Shown here piece by piece: positions 21,589 to 31,275 of a DNA stretch of 64,000 nt. The notes below the pieces were generated by a model, which saw only the letters and a list, made by a program, of their open reading frames with translations, was not told the origin of the DNA and searched no databases. The stretch comes from Lentibacter sp. XHP0401 (GTDB lineage Bacteria > Pseudomonadota > Alphaproteobacteria > Rhodobacterales > Rhodobacteraceae). The stretch covers positions 248,001-312,000 of the forward strand of contig NZ_JAOWLC010000002.1 of assembly GCF_025751535.1 (NCBI RefSeq). Direction: 5' to 3'. A program made the position numbers and the translations under genes. The stretch's first letter is position 1. Each line of letters opens with the position of its first letter.

Positions 21589-22932
21589 TTATGCCTGCGC
21601 GTCCAGCCAGTCTTTCCAGAGTAACTTGGCGCGGTCTGTGTAGGCTTTGTAGCGGTCCTTGCGGCCACGGCGGCCTGATTTTAGGCCATCGACCGGCGGG
21701 AAGAGGCCGAAATTGACGTTCATCGGCTGGAAGGTCTTGGCCTCGGCGCCGCCTGTGATGTGGGTGACCAGTGCGCCTGTGGCTGTTTCGGGTGCCGGGG
21801 CTTCAAGCGTTTTGTCCATCATTTCGGCGGCGGCTAGGCGGCCCGCGAGAAGGCCCATGCCTGCGCTTTCGACATAGCCTTCGACGCCGGTGATCTGGCC
21901 TGCGAAACGGATGTGCGGCGCGAAACGCAAGCGGAGTTGGTTATCCAGCAGCGTGGGCGAGTTGATGAAGCTGTTGCGGTGAATGCCGCCGAGGCGGGCG
22001 AAGCTGGCCTCTTCGAGGCCGGGAATCATCGCGAAGACTTCTTTTTGCGCGCCGTATTTCATCTTGGTTTGAAAGCCGACCATGTTCATCAGCGTGCCGA
22101 GAGCGTTGTCAAAGCGCAGTTGCACAACGGCGTGGGCCTTTACATCGGGGGCGTGCGGGTTGGTAAGACCGACGGGTTTCATCGGGCCGAAGCGGAGCGT
22201 TTCGCGGCCCCTCTCTGCCATAACCTCGATCGGCAGGCAGCCATCAAAGTAACCAGCGGTCTCGCCCTCGCGGAATTCGGTTTTCTCGGCAGCCAGCAGC
22301 GCGTCGATGAAGGCGTTGTATTGTGTTTCGTCCATCGGGCAGTTGAGGTAGGCTTTCTGCTCTTCCTCGCTGTCTCCTTTGTCGTAGCGCGACTGCATCC
22401 ATGCCACGTCCATGTTGATACTGTCGGTGTAAACAATCGGGGCGATGGCATCAAAGAAGGCGAGCGCATCAGCGCCTGTGGCCTTGGCGATGGCTTTGCT
22501 CAGCGCGTCGGAGGTGAGCGGGCCAGTGGCGATGATCCAGTGGCCGGATGTGGGCAGCTCGGTGATTTCTTCGTAGGAAACCTCAATGAGCGGGTGCGCT
22601 TTGAGCGCAGCTGTGACAGAGGCGGCGAAGGGGTCACGATCAACCGCCAGAGCCCCGCCCGCGGGGAGGCGGTGTTTGTCTGCGGTTTGCATGATGATGC
22701 CGCCAGCGGCGCGCATTTCCCAGTGGAGAAGGCCCACGGCGTTTTGCTCGCTGTCATCGGAACGGAAGGAATTGGAGCAGACCATTTCGGCGAGATCGCC
22801 TGTCTGGTGCGCGAATGTGCCGACCTTTGGGCGCATTTCATGAATGGTTACGGGCACGCCCATTTGGGCGGCCTGCCAGGCGGCTTCAGAGCCTGCGAGG
22901 CCTCCGCCGATGATGTGTAATCTCTCTGTCAT
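21589..22932 (-). CDS. trmFO: Folate-dependent tRNA (uracil-54) methyltransferase TrmFO
   Basis: TrmFO makes m5U54 in tRNA, using methylenetetrahydrofolate as carbon donor and FAD. The product of about 447 residues starts with the dinucleotide-binding motif [17 protein letters not shown] and has [10 protein letters not shown], the Cys in MVCSNSF, and KYKAYTDR at the end. I chose the ATG at 22932 (MTERLHII); six more residues would be added by the ATG at 22950. The gene is the first of a three-gene run with the methyltransferase and gluQ. Confidence 0.95.
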   Translation of the reverse strand: MTERLHIIGGGLAGSEAAWQAAQMGVPVTIHEMRPKVGTFAHQTGDLAEMVCSNSFRSDDSEQNAVGLLHWEMRAAGGIIMQTADKHRLPAGGALAVDRDPFAASVTAALKAHPLIEVSYEEITELPTSGHWIIATGPLTSDALSKAIAKATGADALAFFDAIAPIVYTDSINMDVAWMQSRYDKGDSEEEQKAYLNCPMDETQYNAFIDALLAAEKTEFREGETAGYFDGCLPIEVMAERGRETLRFGPMKPVGLTNPHAPDVKAHAVVQLRFDNALGTLMNMVGFQTKMKYGAQKEVFAMIPGLEEASFARLGGIHRNSFINSPTLLDNQLRLRFAPHIRFAGQITGVEGYVESAGMGLLAGRLAAAEMMDKTLEAPAPETATGALVTHITGGAEAKTFQPMNVNFGLFPPVDGLKSGRRGRKDRYKAYTDRAKLLWKDWLDAQA

Positions 22933-22972
22933 GCCCGCGATGTAGGGCAAGTGCGGCGCGAATGAAAGAGGC

Positions 22973-24349
22973 TTAGTCGAGGATTGAATCCACCTTTAGG
23001 CCAGACGGCACACTTGCGGGCGCACCGAGCTTGCCGCCGATGCTGCTGCGGTCCGTCAACGCATGGAGGAATGAGATAATATCATTCACCTCGGCGTCGG
23101 TGAGCGGGGGGATGTCGAGTGTGATCGCGGCGGCGATGCGGGCGAGTTCTTCGGCGTCGGGCATTTGCGGTGTGACTGTGCCGTAGCCTGACAGCGCAGG
23201 GACGGGGGCTTTGGACGGATCAAAACGCATAAGGCTTTCACGCGGGGCGAGATGGTGGCGCACCACGGCTTCGAGAGAGGCGTAAGCACCCGAGTGGCCG
23301 TAAGGCGCAGTGAGGGCGACATTGCGTAAGCTGGGCGTGCGAAAGCAGTATTTATCCTTGTCGATGCCAGTGATGGCGCTGCGGCCAAAGTCGGCGCGGG
23401 TGACACCGTTCTCTTTTCCGTGGTCTTTCCCGGGGCCGATCTGGGGGATGCCTATGGCGTGAAAACCATGATCTGTCTGAAAGCGGCCAGCGTGACAACT
23501 TGAGCACGTGGATTTGCCGTAGAAAAGCTCCATGCCGCGGGCCTGAGGCGCCGTGAGGGCCGATTTATCACCCCGCAGGTAGGCATCAAAAGGGCTGTTG
23601 TCGGCGCGGAACTCTTGCGCAAGAAAAGCGCCGATGGCGTTGCCGATATCGGTGATGTGGAGTGGTTCGCTGTTGCCATTGAGGGCTGTGAAGCGCCTGC
23701 GGTAGGCAGGAATGGCCTCGATACGGGCAGCGAGTTTGGCCCAAGCACCATTTGGCCCGCGAATACGGCCTGCAAAAACATCGGAACCTATCTCGTTTTC
23801 GCCATTGGCGCCTGCCATTTCCTCATGGCTGAGGATGGGCAACAAGGCTTGCGCGCCGAGGATGTTGACCACTCCGCGCTCGAGCGCGTGCCCTTCGGGC
23901 ATGAGGATGCCGAAGGGCGCGTCTGAATCGACAGAGACACGACCATCGTGAAACAGCGTGGTGAATTCGGTTGCGCCAAGGTTGAAAATGGCTGGCGCAT
24001 TGCGCGGGATGTGCCGCTCGGCGGGCGCATCGCCCGAGCCGCGGCGGCGTTTGCCAAGGCCTGTGCCGCCTTCTCCGACAGAAAGGGGAACCGCATCGGC
24101 AGAGCCGAGCACACCATGATGACAACTGGCGCAGGATATGTTGCGGTTGCCTGACAAGAGCGGATCAAAGAAGAGATCACGACCCAACAGGACTTGCTCA
24201 TCAGGAAATCGGGGGAAGTCGGAGTGGGTCACCGGCGATAATGTGTCGGCGGCCAGAGAGAGATTGGCCTGGAGGGACAAAAGGCCGACGGTGACCCACT
24301 TCAGAAACTTTGCAACTCGCGGCAGGCGATCCTTGGAGGGCTGAGCCAT
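22973..24349 (-). CDS. Dihaem cytochrome c peroxidase/MauG family protein
   Basis: The 458-residue protein carries two CXXCH haem sites, Cys73-His77 (CASCH) and Cys282-His286 (CSSCH), in the arrangement of bacterial dihaem peroxidases and MauG. An N-terminal signal peptide (about residues 1-34, ending SLAAD) sends it to the periplasm. The long segment between the haems and [11 protein letters not shown]-type C-terminus suit a broad family whose substrates include hydrogen peroxide or protein-bound residues. I chose the ATG at 24349 (MAQPSKD); another at 24424 would lengthen the leader. Its maturation needs the Ccm system. Confidence 0.85.
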   Translation of the reverse strand: MAQPSKDRLPRVAKFLKWVTVGLLSLQANLSLAADTLSPVTHSDFPRFPDEQVLLGRDLFFDPLLSGNRNISCASCHHGVLGSADAVPLSVGEGGTGLGKRRRGSGDAPAERHIPRNAPAIFNLGATEFTTLFHDGRVSVDSDAPFGILMPEGHALERGVVNILGAQALLPILSHEEMAGANGENEIGSDVFAGRIRGPNGAWAKLAARIEAIPAYRRRFTALNGNSEPLHITDIGNAIGAFLAQEFRADNSPFDAYLRGDKSALTAPQARGMELFYGKSTCSSCHAGRFQTDHGFHAIGIPQIGPGKDHGKENGVTRADFGRSAITGIDKDKYCFRTPSLRNVALTAPYGHSGAYASLEAVVRHHLAPRESLMRFDPSKAPVPALSGYGTVTPQMPDAEELARIAAAITLDIPPLTDAEVNDIISFLHALTDRSSIGGKLGAPASVPSGLKVDSILD

Positions 24350-24698
24350 GCGCTGTTGCAGTTCATGGCTTAAATGAACCCGAATTATGGCGAGATTATG
24401 GCAAAAACGGTAAAAGTTGGGCATCGGTCACAAAAAAATCCAAAAGGCATACAGCAAGCAGTGTTGGCAGGAGTCTACATCAGGTTTGTGCGGGCTGGAA
24501 CTGTGGTTTTCAAGCTGCCTGTTTTGTAGCGAATTTCACTCATTGTGCATCATCGGAAACCACCGCTCCGATTGACCCCATAAGTGATGTCAAAAACCTG
24601 ATGGAGGCGTTGCCTCTCGGCTTGACGGGATAAACGGTGTGAGAAACAGCTTTTTCCGGAAAGCAGACGCAACCCACCATCCTGACAGGACCAGCACC
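24350..24698. other. Divergent promoter region, dihaem peroxidase / purU
   Basis: I see no gene in these 349 bases. A short perfect hairpin, GAGGC-GTT-GCCTC (24604-24616), lies 80 bp before purU, with TTGACG at 24622. I looked for a SAM-II or other known riboswitch and did not recognise one. Confidence 0.5.
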
Positions 24699-25583
24699 AT
24701 GAGCAAATACGCCCTTACCGTCACATGCCATTCGACACGGGGGATCGTTGCGGCGATTGCCAATTATCTTGCGGATAACGGCTGTAATATTTCCGACAGC
24801 GCCCAGTTTGACGACAAAGAAACCGATAATTTCTTTATGCGGGTCAGCTTCGAGAGTGATGGCAGCGTTGATCTTGCCAAACTGTCAGACGGGTTTGCCG
24901 CAACGGCGGGCTCTTTCGGGATGACATACGAGTTTCATGACGAGACCGTGAAAATGAAAGTGGTGATCATGGTGTCGCGCTTCGGGCATTGCCTGAATGA
25001 TCTGCTGTATCGCTGGCGCATCGGGGCGCTGCCGATTGATATTGTCGGGGTGATCTCGAACCATATGGATTACCAGAAGGTTGTTGTGAACAATGACATA
25101 CCGTTTCACTGCATCAAGGTGACGCCCGAGAACAAGCCCGAGGCGGAAGCGCGGATTATGGCTGTGGTGGAAGAGGCGGGGGCTGATCTGATTGTACTGG
25201 CGCGATACATGCAAATTCTGTCTGATGAAATGTGCCAGAAGATGTCGGGGCGGATTATCAACATTCACCACTCGTTTCTGCCGAGCTTCAAAGGCGCAAA
25301 CCCTTACAAGCAGGCGTTCCAGCGGGGCGTGAAGCTGATCGGTGCGACATCGCATTATGTGACAGCTGATCTGGATGAGGGGCCGATTATCGAGCAGGAC
25401 ATCGTGCGGGTGACACATGCGCAATCATCAAACGATTATGTGGCCTTGGGGCGCGATGTGGAAAGCCAGGTGTTGGCGCGTGCCATTCACGCGCATATTC
25501 ACCGCCGCGTGTTTTTGAACGGCAACAAGACGGTGGTGTTTCCGGCCTCGCCCGGATCTTATGCTTCCGAGCGCATGGGCTGA
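24699..25583 (+). CDS. purU: Formyltetrahydrofolate deformylase
   Basis: PurU releases formate and tetrahydrofolate from 10-formyl-THF, balancing one-carbon pools. The 294-residue protein has an N-terminal ACT domain (about residues 1-80, starting YALTVTCHSTRGIV) that may sense glycine or methionine, and a formyltransferase-fold domain with VIMVSRFGHCLNDLL, INIHHSFLPSFKGANPY and TSHYVTADLDEGPII carrying the active-site Asn, His and Asp. I chose the ATG at 24699 after the CAGGACC site; an upstream frame to 24639 is unlikely. It converges on a hydratase with 4 bp between the stops. Confidence 0.95.
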   Translation: MSKYALTVTCHSTRGIVAAIANYLADNGCNISDSAQFDDKETDNFFMRVSFESDGSVDLAKLSDGFAATAGSFGMTYEFHDETVKMKVVIMVSRFGHCLNDLLYRWRIGALPIDIVGVISNHMDYQKVVVNNDIPFHCIKVTPENKPEAEARIMAVVEEAGADLIVLARYMQILSDEMCQKMSGRIINIHHSFLPSFKGANPYKQAFQRGVKLIGATSHYVTADLDEGPIIEQDIVRVTHAQSSNDYVALGRDVESQVLARAIHAHIHRRVFLNGNKTVVFPASPGSYASERMG

Positions 25584-25587
25584 GATG

Positions 25588-26367
25588 TTACTGCTCCCAT
25601 GTGGGCGGGCGTTTTTCCAGAAAGGCACTGATGCCTTCTTCGGTGTCGCGGTAGAGCATGTTTTGCACCATGGCATCGCCTGTGTAGCTGTAAGCGTCTT
25701 CCAGCGTCATCTCTGATTGTTTGTAAAAGCCTTCCTTGCCGATTTTGACAGCGGCGGCGAGTTTGCCGGCAACTTTTTCGGCCAAGGCCAGCGCATCAGC
25801 TTCGGCGTTTTCGGAGACACTGTTGATGAGGCCGAGCGTTTCGGCGCGCGGGGCGTCGATAAAGCTGCCTGTGGTGAGCATTTCAAACGCCTGTTTGCGC
25901 GGGATATTGCGGCTCAGCGCCACCATGGGTGTTGAGCAGAAGAGGCCGATGTTGACCCCGTTGACGCCAAAGCGCGTGCCTGTCTGGGCCACAGCCATGT
26001 CGCAGGTTGCGACAAGCTGGCAGCCAGCGGCGGTGGCGATGCCATGGGGGGCTGCGATGACGGGCTGGGGCAGGGCGCGGATGCTCAGCATCATCTTGGT
26101 GCAGCGGTTGAAGAGATCGGCAAAGTAGGCTTTGCCGCCATCTTCGGCCTGGCGACCTGCTGTCATTTGCTTGAGATCATGGCCCGCGCAAAAGGCTTTA
26201 CCTGCACCCGAGATGACAACGGCGCGGATGCTGCGGTCTTCCTTGAGGTGTTCAAGTTCGGCCTGAAGGGCGGCGAGCATTTCATCGGAGAGGGCATTGA
26301 GCCGCTCCGGCGCGTTCATCCGCAGATGCGCGACTGCGTTTGTGTCGTTACGTTCCAGAATTGCCAT
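25588..26367 (-). CDS. Enoyl-CoA hydratase/isomerase, ECHDC3-like
   Basis: The 259-residue crotonase-fold protein has oxyanion segments GKAFCAGHDLKQM and PHGIATAAGCQLVATCD. The combination with NIGLFCSTPMVALSR resembles the ECHDC3 group of enoyl-CoA hydratases. I chose the ATG at 26367 (MAILERND), preceded by a strong GGAGGAG site; the open frame extends to 26559 but would include the intergenic region and the divergent gene's promoter. The natural substrate is unknown. It is divergent from a PaaI-type thioesterase, a common pairing in acyl-CoA metabolism. Confidence 0.87.
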   Translation of the reverse strand: MAILERNDTNAVAHLRMNAPERLNALSDEMLAALQAELEHLKEDRSIRAVVISGAGKAFCAGHDLKQMTAGRQAEDGGKAYFADLFNRCTKMMLSIRALPQPVIAAPHGIATAAGCQLVATCDMAVAQTGTRFGVNGVNIGLFCSTPMVALSRNIPRKQAFEMLTTGSFIDAPRAETLGLINSVSENAEADALALAEKVAGKLAAAVKIGKEGFYKQSEMTLEDAYSYTGDAMVQNMLYRDTEEGISAFLEKRPPTWEQ

Positions 26368-26424
26368 CTTGCTCTCCTCCAGGCTCATGGGCAGTCTAGT
26401 GCGGAAGATTGGATGAGGTAAAGT

Positions 26425-26844
26425 ATGGCATTGGCATTGGACAAAGAAGAATTGCAGGGGTTTCTCGACGAGGTTTTCCCGCAGGTGAAGGGCGAGTTTG
26501 TCGTGGAGCATGTTGAGGACATGTATTCCGAGATACGCATTCCGATCAGTGACAAGCATTTGCGCCCCGGCGGGACAGTTTCGGGGCCGACGATGTTTAT
26601 GCTGGCGGATGTGGCTGTTTATGCCACGATATTGGCGATGATCGGCAAGAAGGCTCTCGCTGTCACCACAAGTTGCAGCCTTGATTTTATGCGCAAGCCT
26701 GCGGCGGGCAAAGACCTTATGGCCAAATGCAAACTGCTCAAGCTGGGCCGTGTGCTGGCAGTGGGCGATGTGCTGATTTACTCGGTGGGCGAGGACAAGC
26801 CCGTGGCGCGTTCGACAATGACTTATTCTATTCCGCCAAAATAA
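26425..26844 (+). CDS. PaaI-type hotdog-fold thioesterase
   Basis: The 139-residue protein matches the hotdog fold of PaaI-type acyl-CoA thioesterases, which cleave aryl- or acyl-CoA. The hallmarks are HLRPGGTVSGPTMFMLADVAVYATI in the central helix region and LAVTTSCSLDFMRKP on the following strand. The ATG follows GGATGAGG. It lies divergently 57 bp from the enoyl-CoA hydratase gene. The role is probably to free CoA from stalled thioesters; the exact substrate cannot be read from the sequence. Confidence 0.85.
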   Translation: MALALDKEELQGFLDEVFPQVKGEFVVEHVEDMYSEIRIPISDKHLRPGGTVSGPTMFMLADVAVYATILAMIGKKALAVTTSCSLDFMRKPAAGKDLMAKCKLLKLGRVLAVGDVLIYSVGEDKPVARSTMTYSIPPK

Positions 26845-26864
26845 GTGAGCTGCGCGCAGTGCGG

Positions 26865-26894
26865 AAAAAAAAGGGCCAGAGTGAACTCTGGCCC
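26865..26894 (-). terminator. Terminator of the DUF1127 gene
   Basis: On the minus strand GGGCCAGAGT pairs with ACTCTGGCCC around a 2-base loop (26873-26894) and runs into eight T. Confidence 0.9.
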
Positions 26895-26946
26895 AGGTAG
26901 GAAGAGGGCTGACACAGGGGAGTCAGAACCTCTGATCGGGACGATA

Positions 26947-27180
26947 TCAGGGCCGCCAGAACCATTTACGGGACTCGATGTGTGCTTGTCTGCGAGTCAA
27001 TCCGATATCGGTGAGTTGTTCGTGTGTGAGGCGTTTCAGGTCCGAACGGGTGCGGCTGCGCTCTGACCAGAGAAATGTGACATAGGCGATATGCAACGCA
27101 AGGCGCGACGTGAGCGGCAGCGTGTTGATTTGTCCTAGCTTTGTAAGGCTGGAGGGATCGTATTGTGTCAATGTAAGCAT
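26947..27180 (-). CDS. DUF1127 (YjiS-like) small protein
   Basis: The 77-residue protein ends in the DUF1127 motif RSDLKRLTHEQLTDIGLTRRQAHIESRKWF, here extended by an N-terminal half with a hydrophobic helix (ALHIAYVTFLW). Short members act in RNA binding and phosphate or carbon control in other Alphaproteobacteria; this longer form is uncharacterised. A GGAGG site precedes the ATG at 27180, and a strong terminator follows. It is divergent from a MocR-type regulator whose repeated operator motif fills the shared promoter, so regulation by that protein is likely. Confidence 0.8.
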   Translation of the reverse strand: MLTLTQYDPSSLTKLGQINTLPLTSRLALHIAYVTFLWSERSRTRSDLKRLTHEQLTDIGLTRRQAHIESRKWFWRP

Positions 27181-27197
27181 CGGAACCTCCTTAAAAA

Positions 27198-27336
27198 TTG
27201 ATACAATGCTATGTGTTGTTGTGATACATTTAGGTAGAAATGCCGATTCTTGCTAGGAAAACATTGTGACTGATACAATTTGGCCACCGAACTTTGCGAA
27301 ATCTCGCGGTGCGAAGTATCTTGTATTGATACAATC
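27198..27336. promoter_or_regulatory. Repeated TGATACAAT operator, MocR/DUF1127 region
   Basis: TGATACAAT occurs at about 27199-27207, 27271-27279 and 27328-27336, with TGATACAT at 27222-27229. The last copy is part of the perfect palindrome TTGTAT-TG-ATACAA (27321-27334) inside the MocR coding region. A related element on the other strand overlaps the start of the DUF1127 gene near 27162. Repeats of this kind are typical binding sites of MocR regulators. Confidence 0.7.
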
Positions 27337-28657
27337 TCTCAGGGCGGCTGTCAGATCGGGAGAATTGTCACAAGGCCAACGCTTGCCGCCCGTGAGAGAT
27401 CTGTCGTGGCAGCTCGGGATTACGCCCGGCACAGTCGCACGGGCTTACAAGCTTGCGGCGGAAGAAGGCCTTGTTGATACGGCTGTCGGGCGCGGCACAT
27501 TTGTGACGGGCGCGCGGGCGGTGAGCGATATCCCCGAGCCGCTGATCAACCTGACAGGTGTGAATATGGTAAATTTTCGCTCGGCGCAGGTTGTGAATGT
27601 TGGTCAATCCGGGGCTATTTCGGCGCAGTTGCGTGCGCTTGGGGCAGAAGGCGCACATGAATATGTGACTTATCCGACTGAAGAGACGGACTACGCCGCG
27701 CGTGAAGCTGTGGTGGACTGGATCGGGGAGGGGCGCGCGGGGCGGATTGCGGCGGATGATATTGTGTTGGCGATGGGGGCGCAAAACGCGACGATTATCG
27801 CCTTGCAGGCGATATTGCATGGGCCTGCGCCTATTATCCTGACGGACGAGCTGGCCTATCCGGGCGTGCGCCATGCAGCGAAGCTTTTACGTGCACGTTT
27901 GATTGGTGTTGAGATGGACGCGGAAGGGCTGCGGCCTGACCGGCTTGAGCACTTGCTGCGCGAACATGGGGCGCAGGTTTTGCTGACTTCGGCAGAAGCG
28001 CATAGCCCGACAACCACACGCACAAGCCTTGCGCGGCGCAAAGAGATCATCGACATTGCACGCCGCCACCAACTTCAGATTATTGAGGACGATTGCCATT
28101 GTATCTGGTGGGAGGGGCGGCCAGCATACCGCGAGCTTTGTCCCGAATTGTGCTGGTATATCTCCTCGCTCACCAAGTCTGTCTCAAGTGCTTTGCGGTT
28201 TGGCTATATTGTGCCACCACAAGGGCAGGCGCGGCTTGTGCGGCAAGTTGCGCAATCATCGTTTTACGGGATACCGCAGCCTATGATCGACCTGGGCGAA
28301 GCGCTGCTGCGCTCGGGGGATGCAGCCAGGATCAGAGCCAAGGTGCGCAGCAAGATCAACGAGCGGGTGCAGGAGGCGCTGAACTGCCTTGGAAGCTGGG
28401 ATATTGCCTATCATCATGATGTATCGTTCTTCTGGCTCAAGCTGCCACAGGGTTGGCGAGGCTCAAGTTTTGCGCGGGCCTGTGAGCGGGTGGGCATTTC
28501 ACTTAAGGCAGCGGATGAGTTTGCGCTTGCGGACGGGGCCTCGCCAAATGCTGTGCGCATTGGTATTTCGGTTGATATTGATCACGAGACCTACCGCGCG
28601 GCGCTTGTGAAGATGTCCGATATCCTCGCGAAGCCGCCATCAAACGCGGAAATTTGA
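27266..28657 (+). CDS. MocR-type regulator (GntR helix + aminotransferase domain)
   Basis: The 463-residue protein joins an N-terminal winged helix (GQRLPPVRDLSWQLGITPGTVARAYKLAAEEGLV, about residues 35-75) to a fold type I aminotransferase domain that binds PLP. The likely PLP Lys is in YISSLTKSVSSALRFGYIV near residue 300. Such proteins, for example PdxR and GabR, bind direct repeats and sense an amino acid or vitamin B6. I kept the GTG at 27266. The direct repeats start upstream and run into the gene, suggesting autoregulation. No pdx or gab gene is adjacent, so the effector is unknown. Confidence 0.88.
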   Translation: MTDTIWPPNFAKSRGAKYLVLIQSLRAAVRSGELSQGQRLPPVRDLSWQLGITPGTVARAYKLAAEEGLVDTAVGRGTFVTGARAVSDIPEPLINLTGVNMVNFRSAQVVNVGQSGAISAQLRALGAEGAHEYVTYPTEETDYAAREAVVDWIGEGRAGRIAADDIVLAMGAQNATIIALQAILHGPAPIILTDELAYPGVRHAAKLLRARLIGVEMDAEGLRPDRLEHLLREHGAQVLLTSAEAHSPTTTRTSLARRKEIIDIARRHQLQIIEDDCHCIWWEGRPAYRELCPELCWYISSLTKSVSSALRFGYIVPPQGQARLVRQVAQSSFYGIPQPMIDLGEALLRSGDAARIRAKVRSKINERVQEALNCLGSWDIAYHHDVSFFWLKLPQGWRGSSFARACERVGISLKAADEFALADGASPNAVRIGISVDIDHETYRAALVKMSDILAKPPSNAEI

Positions 28658-28722
28658 TGGGGTATAATAATACCTAATTTTTAAGCTATTGTTTTTTCTC
28701 GGTTAATTTGATTTTTGCGCAG

Positions 28723-28750
28723 TTGACTGTGCGTTCAGGCGCTATATAAA
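28723..28750 (+). promoter_or_regulatory. Probable promoter of rplM-rpsI
   Basis: TTGACT (28723-28728) and TATAAA (28745-28750) with a 16-base spacer resemble a housekeeping promoter, 64 bp before rplM. Confidence 0.6.
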
Positions 28751-28814
28751 CCGCCCATCCCGCAAGCAGAGAGCGGTTTTCTCTCTGCCCAACCCGATTA
28801 TCAGGATTTCAAAC

Positions 28815-29273
28815 ATGAAAACCTTTACTGCGACACCCGCAGATATCGACAAGAAATGGATCATCATCGACGCTGAAGGCGTCGTGCTGGGCCGTCTCGC
28901 CTCGATCATCGCGATGCGCCTTCGCGGCAAGCACAAGCCGTCTTTCACACCTCACATGGACATGGGTGACAATGTCATCGTGATCAATGCCGAGAAAATC
29001 CAACTGACAGGCAAGAAGCGCGAAGAAAACTTCTACTGGCACACAGGCCACCCCGGTGGCATCAAGAGCCGCACCAAGCAGCAGATCCTTGAGGGTGCAT
29101 ACCCCGAGCGCGTTGTGACCAAAGCGGTCCAGCGTATGCTTCCAGGTGGTCCACTGAGCCGCAAGCAGATGACAAACCTGCGCGTATACGCGGGCACAGA
29201 GCATGGCCACGAGGCGCAAAACCCAACTGTTCTTGACGTTAAGTCGATGAACAAGAAAAACACACGGAGCTGA
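28815..29273 (+). CDS. rplM: 50S ribosomal protein L13
   Basis: L13 binds 23S rRNA early in assembly of the large subunit. The 152-residue protein begins [15 protein letters not shown] and has the signature [27 protein letters not shown] in part, then [13 protein letters not shown] and ENPTV-type end. It is followed by rpsI 5 bp downstream, the conserved rplM-rpsI operon. Confidence 0.98.
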   Translation: MKTFTATPADIDKKWIIIDAEGVVLGRLASIIAMRLRGKHKPSFTPHMDMGDNVIVINAEKIQLTGKKREENFYWHTGHPGGIKSRTKQQILEGAYPERVVTKAVQRMLPGGPLSRKQMTNLRVYAGTEHGHEAQNPTVLDVKSMNKKNTRS

Positions 29274-29278
29274 GCGAC

Positions 29279-29770
29279 ATGGTTGATCAAGTGAACTCAC
29301 TCGAAGAGCTGGGCGCTGTAGCAAGTGACGCAGCCCCCGCAGCAGAAGCTGTTGCAGAACCCCGTGAGCCTATGCGCGATGCGCTTGGCCGCGCTTATGC
29401 CACAGGCAAGCGTAAAGATGCGGTTGCCCGTGTCTGGATCAAACCGGGCTCAGGCAAGGTTGTGGTCAACGGCAAAGAGATGAACAAATATTTTGCGCGT
29501 CCCGTTCTGCAAATGATCCTGCGCCAGCCCTTCCAGGTTGCCGGTGTTGAAGACCAGTTTGACGTGATGGCAACTGTTAAAGGCGGTGGCCTCTCGGGCC
29601 AGGCCGGCGCGGTTAAGCACGGTGTTTCAAAAGCGCTTCAGCTTTATGACCCCAGCCTGCGCGGCGCTCTGAAAGCCGCCGGCTTCCTGACACGCGACAG
29701 CCGCGTTGTGGAACGTAAGAAATTCGGTAAGCGCAAGGCGCGCCGGAGCTTCCAGTTCTCCAAGCGTTAA
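29279..29770 (+). CDS. rpsI: 30S ribosomal protein S9
   Basis: S9 contacts P-site tRNA through its C-terminal tail. The 163-residue protein has an acidic N-terminal extension of about 35 residues, usual in Alphaproteobacteria, before the conserved core [19 protein letters not shown], and ends in the basic tail [18 protein letters not shown] terminator follows 20 bp after the stop. Confidence 0.98.
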   Translation: MVDQVNSLEELGAVASDAAPAAEAVAEPREPMRDALGRAYATGKRKDAVARVWIKPGSGKVVVNGKEMNKYFARPVLQMILRQPFQVAGVEDQFDVMATVKGGGLSGQAGAVKHGVSKALQLYDPSLRGALKAAGFLTRDSRVVERKKFGKRKARRSFQFSKR

Positions 29771-29790
29771 GCTTTACTTACAGTATTGTG

Positions 29791-29821
29791 AAAAAGGGCT
29801 GCCTTCGGGTGGCCCTTTTTT
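29791..29821 (+). terminator. Terminator of rplM-rpsI
   Basis: AAAAAGGGC-TGCC, a TTCG tetraloop, then GG-T-GGCCC followed by six T. Confidence 0.88.
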
Positions 29822-29943
29822 GTGCCTTGCTGTGCTTATGAATTAGGCATCCTTCAACCTTGGGTTACATCACCGTCATATAGGGTTGACCATTAGGGCG
29901 CAGTTTTATCATCATGGATAAACGCGAACGAAGGGACACCGAG

Positions 29944-31275
29944 ATGAAACGGATTTGGAAACCGGCAGTATGTGCTGTGTTTATGGCAACTGCCGCAACG
30001 AGTGTATTGGCGCAAAGTGTTCCCGAGCCAGTGCAACTGAGCAAATTTGCAGTGGCACGCGCCGAGGCGAACCGCCTGTTTAGCTTGGTGTGTGACGGAA
30101 ACGGGAAGTCCGCGACAAGCAAGGCGGGAGCAAAACAAGTCAACGACGCGCTGAACCAACTTAGAAAAATTGGCTTTGAATCCAAAAATTATTTAGAGGT
30201 TGCCACAGCGGCGACTGCACTGGGAAATGCCCAAGGTTATAAGGAGTGTTACGCCCACCAAGTGTATCGTGAGCAATTCTCAAAAAATTCATACAGCGAG
30301 GAATTGGCTGCAAGATTGCATAAAGCCGCGGCTGGTTATGGCTATCCCGTCGGGATGTCAAATTATGGCAACAGGCTTTTGCTTGGAAAAGGTGTTTCCG
30401 TGAATGCCGAGCTTGGGCTGGCTTATTTGGAAGCAGCGTTTGAAGGGGGCTTCAATTACGCGACCATTTATCTTGCGAACACCTATATGGATTCTAAATC
30501 GGTCTCGCGCGATCTCAAGAAAGCCAGATACTGGCTGACCAAGGCCGAGCAGGCAGACGATGGAATCAGCCTTGCCGCGTATAGCAAAGCCTTGAAACGT
30601 CTGGATGACTTGACGGTTGAGGCGCAAAAGGCAGCAAAGCCTGTTGCCAAAGCCAAACCGGTAAAAGCGGGCAAATTGCAGGTTTATCCGATGAGCCTTT
30701 TTGAAAAAGAGCGCAACTCTGTGACTGAGCTCTACTATACAGTCTGCGACGACATTCCCGGCTATGACCCAGACGATATCGTATCAAAGTCGATGGCGAA
30801 TGGCGTTCAGCACACTTGGAGTAGCCTGCACAGATATGTGTTCAAGAAGGGAGACCCTCGGAACGCAGTCGCGATCCATACGCGCGGACGCGTGCTCGCG
30901 AATGAGGGGTGCTTCCTCAACAAGTTGCGCGATAAGCCTGATAGACCCCGAGATCTTAAGACGGCGGCTGAGTATATTATGATAGCCGCAGAGATGGGCT
31001 ATCCCGTTGCGATGAACGACTATGGCCTGCGTCTGGTTCAAGGCAAAGGCGTGGATGCGGATGTCGGGCTGGGTATCGCCTATCTGGAAGGTGCTATCGA
31101 GGGTGAATACTGGTTTACGGCTACGTCTTTGGCGCAGATCTACATGAGCCAGAGGTATGGGGTGCAAGACCTCAAGACAGCTCGTGAGTGGCTGGAGCTG
31201 TCGCGCAAACACAACGACTCAAGCACCAAGCGCTTCAAGGACCTAGACGCGCAGCTTACAGAAATGGGTGGTTAG
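29944..31275 (+). CDS. Secreted Sel1-repeat protein with internal duplication
   Basis: The 443-residue protein has a signal peptide (residues 1-23, cut after SVLAQ) and two similar modules of Sel1-like helical repeats, one at about residues 130-205 (AAGYGYPVGMSNYGNRLL) and one at about 345-420 (AAEMGYPVAMNDYGLRLV). Each module is preceded by a Cys-containing segment and the linker between is rich in Ala and Lys. Sel1 proteins act as scaffolds for protein contacts, often in the periplasm. I chose the ATG at 29944 (MKRIWK) after an AAGGGA site. The partner and role are unknown, and it stands alone. Confidence 0.75.
   Translation: MKRIWKPAVCAVFMATAATSVLAQSVPEPVQLSKFAVARAEANRLFSLVCDGNGKSATSKAGAKQVNDALNQLRKIGFESKNYLEVATAATALGNAQGYKECYAHQVYREQFSKNSYSEELAARLHKAAAGYGYPVGMSNYGNRLLLGKGVSVNAELGLAYLEAAFEGGFNYATIYLANTYMDSKSVSRDLKKARYWLTKAEQADDGISLAAYSKALKRLDDLTVEAQKAAKPVAKAKPVKAGKLQVYPMSLFEKERNSVTELYYTVCDDIPGYDPDDIVSKSMANGVQHTWSSLHRYVFKKGDPRNAVAIHTRGRVLANEGCFLNKLRDKPDRPRDLKTAAEYIMIAAEMGYPVAMNDYGLRLVQGKGVDADVGLGIAYLEGAIEGEYWFTATSLAQIYMSQRYGVQDLKTAREWLELSRKHNDSSTKRFKDLDAQLTEMGG

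Noticed and set aside
24425-24698. Riboswitch in the purU leader
   Set aside because: Only a short 5-bp hairpin is visible; no match to a known class was recognised.
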